Positions 63,960 through 64,000 of a stretch of 64,000 bases of DNA are shown here, piece by piece; position 1 is the first letter of the stretch; each line of letters starts with the position of its first letter. The DNA is from an uncultured Francisella sp. (GTDB lineage: Bacteria > Pseudomonadota > Gammaproteobacteria > Burkholderiales > Neisseriaceae). The position numbers were made by a program, and so were the translations under genes. A model generated the notes under the pieces. The model saw nothing but the letters and a program-made list of their open reading frames with translations, made no database searches and was not told the origin of the DNA. The DNA lies in assembly GCA_943913655.1 (NCBI GenBank), contig CALTZA010000001.1:146780-210779 (forward strand), in the 5' to 3' direction.

Positions 63960-64000
63960 ACTATTAGAAATAAATATCTACTATATATAAACATCATTAC

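Overview
The window is about 64 kb of a gammaproteobacterial chromosome with a low-to-moderate GC content. It is densely packed with core genes. GroESL, SuhB, HslR, DusA, TrmJ, RatA/RnfH, an NlpD-like LytM protein, LpxL and a gammaproteobacterial-type RpoD point to this class. A one-step phosphatidylcholine synthase (Pcs), a complete Ugp glycerophosphodiester importer and a 1279-aa DUF3683-type FAD/Fe-S dehydrogenase suggest a host-associated lineage, possibly Legionellales-like. The exact family cannot be fixed from the sequence alone.

Layout. 1-9.5 kb: end of pdxJ, a DUF2147 secreted protein, groESL with a heat-shock promoter, serB, pcs, dusA, metK, an LpxL acyltransferase, an NlpD-like LytM protein and rpsT. 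9.6-22 kb: aspS-orn, hslR, the giant FAD/Fe-S dehydrogenase, a stand-alone lipoamide dehydrogenase, a peroxiredoxin-glutaredoxin fusion, lysC, dgt and a Pro-Arg-His tRNA operon with a strong stable-RNA promoter. 22-31 kb: typA, a DmeF-like metal exporter and the ugpQ-B-A-E-C operon for glycerol-3-phosphate and glycerophosphodiester uptake. 30.5-34 kb: a NUDIX hydrolase, a TauE/SafE permease, homoserine dehydrogenase and a Mth938-like protein. 33.7-41 kb: two classic housekeeping operons in tandem on the minus strand (rpsP-rimM-trmD-rplS, then proB, then rpsU-dnaG-rpoD). 41-55 kb: arginine decarboxylase/agmatinase (putrescine synthesis), pabB-pabC (folate), an ABC exporter, a cold-shock protein, suhB, trmJ, ratA-rnfH-pth, a DJ-1 protein and secA. 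55-59.5 kb: a tightly coupled plus-strand run of nucleoside hydrolase, DUF1289, rfbB, rfbC and an undecaprenyl-phosphate sugar transferase, pointing to surface polysaccharide synthesis.

The last 4 kb (59.5-64 kb) differ in character: AT-rich, Asn/Lys-rich proteins and loose spacing. They look like a ColV-type (class II) microcin island. It holds a precursor with a 15-residue double-glycine-type leader, a two-helix membrane protein in the immunity-gene position, a secreted S9-family serine peptidase and, on the opposite strand, the C-terminal part of a CvaB-like peptide-exporting ABC transporter. Both the precursor and the transporter carry apparent single-base frameshifts. Either the locus is decaying or the assembly has errors there. 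This is the most unusual part of the window.

Functional threads: Ugp/UgpQ could supply choline and glycerol-3-phosphate from host glycerophosphocholine, which Pcs would use to make phosphatidylcholine. SpeA-SpeB make putrescine. LysC and Hom are the aspartate-family entry enzymes.
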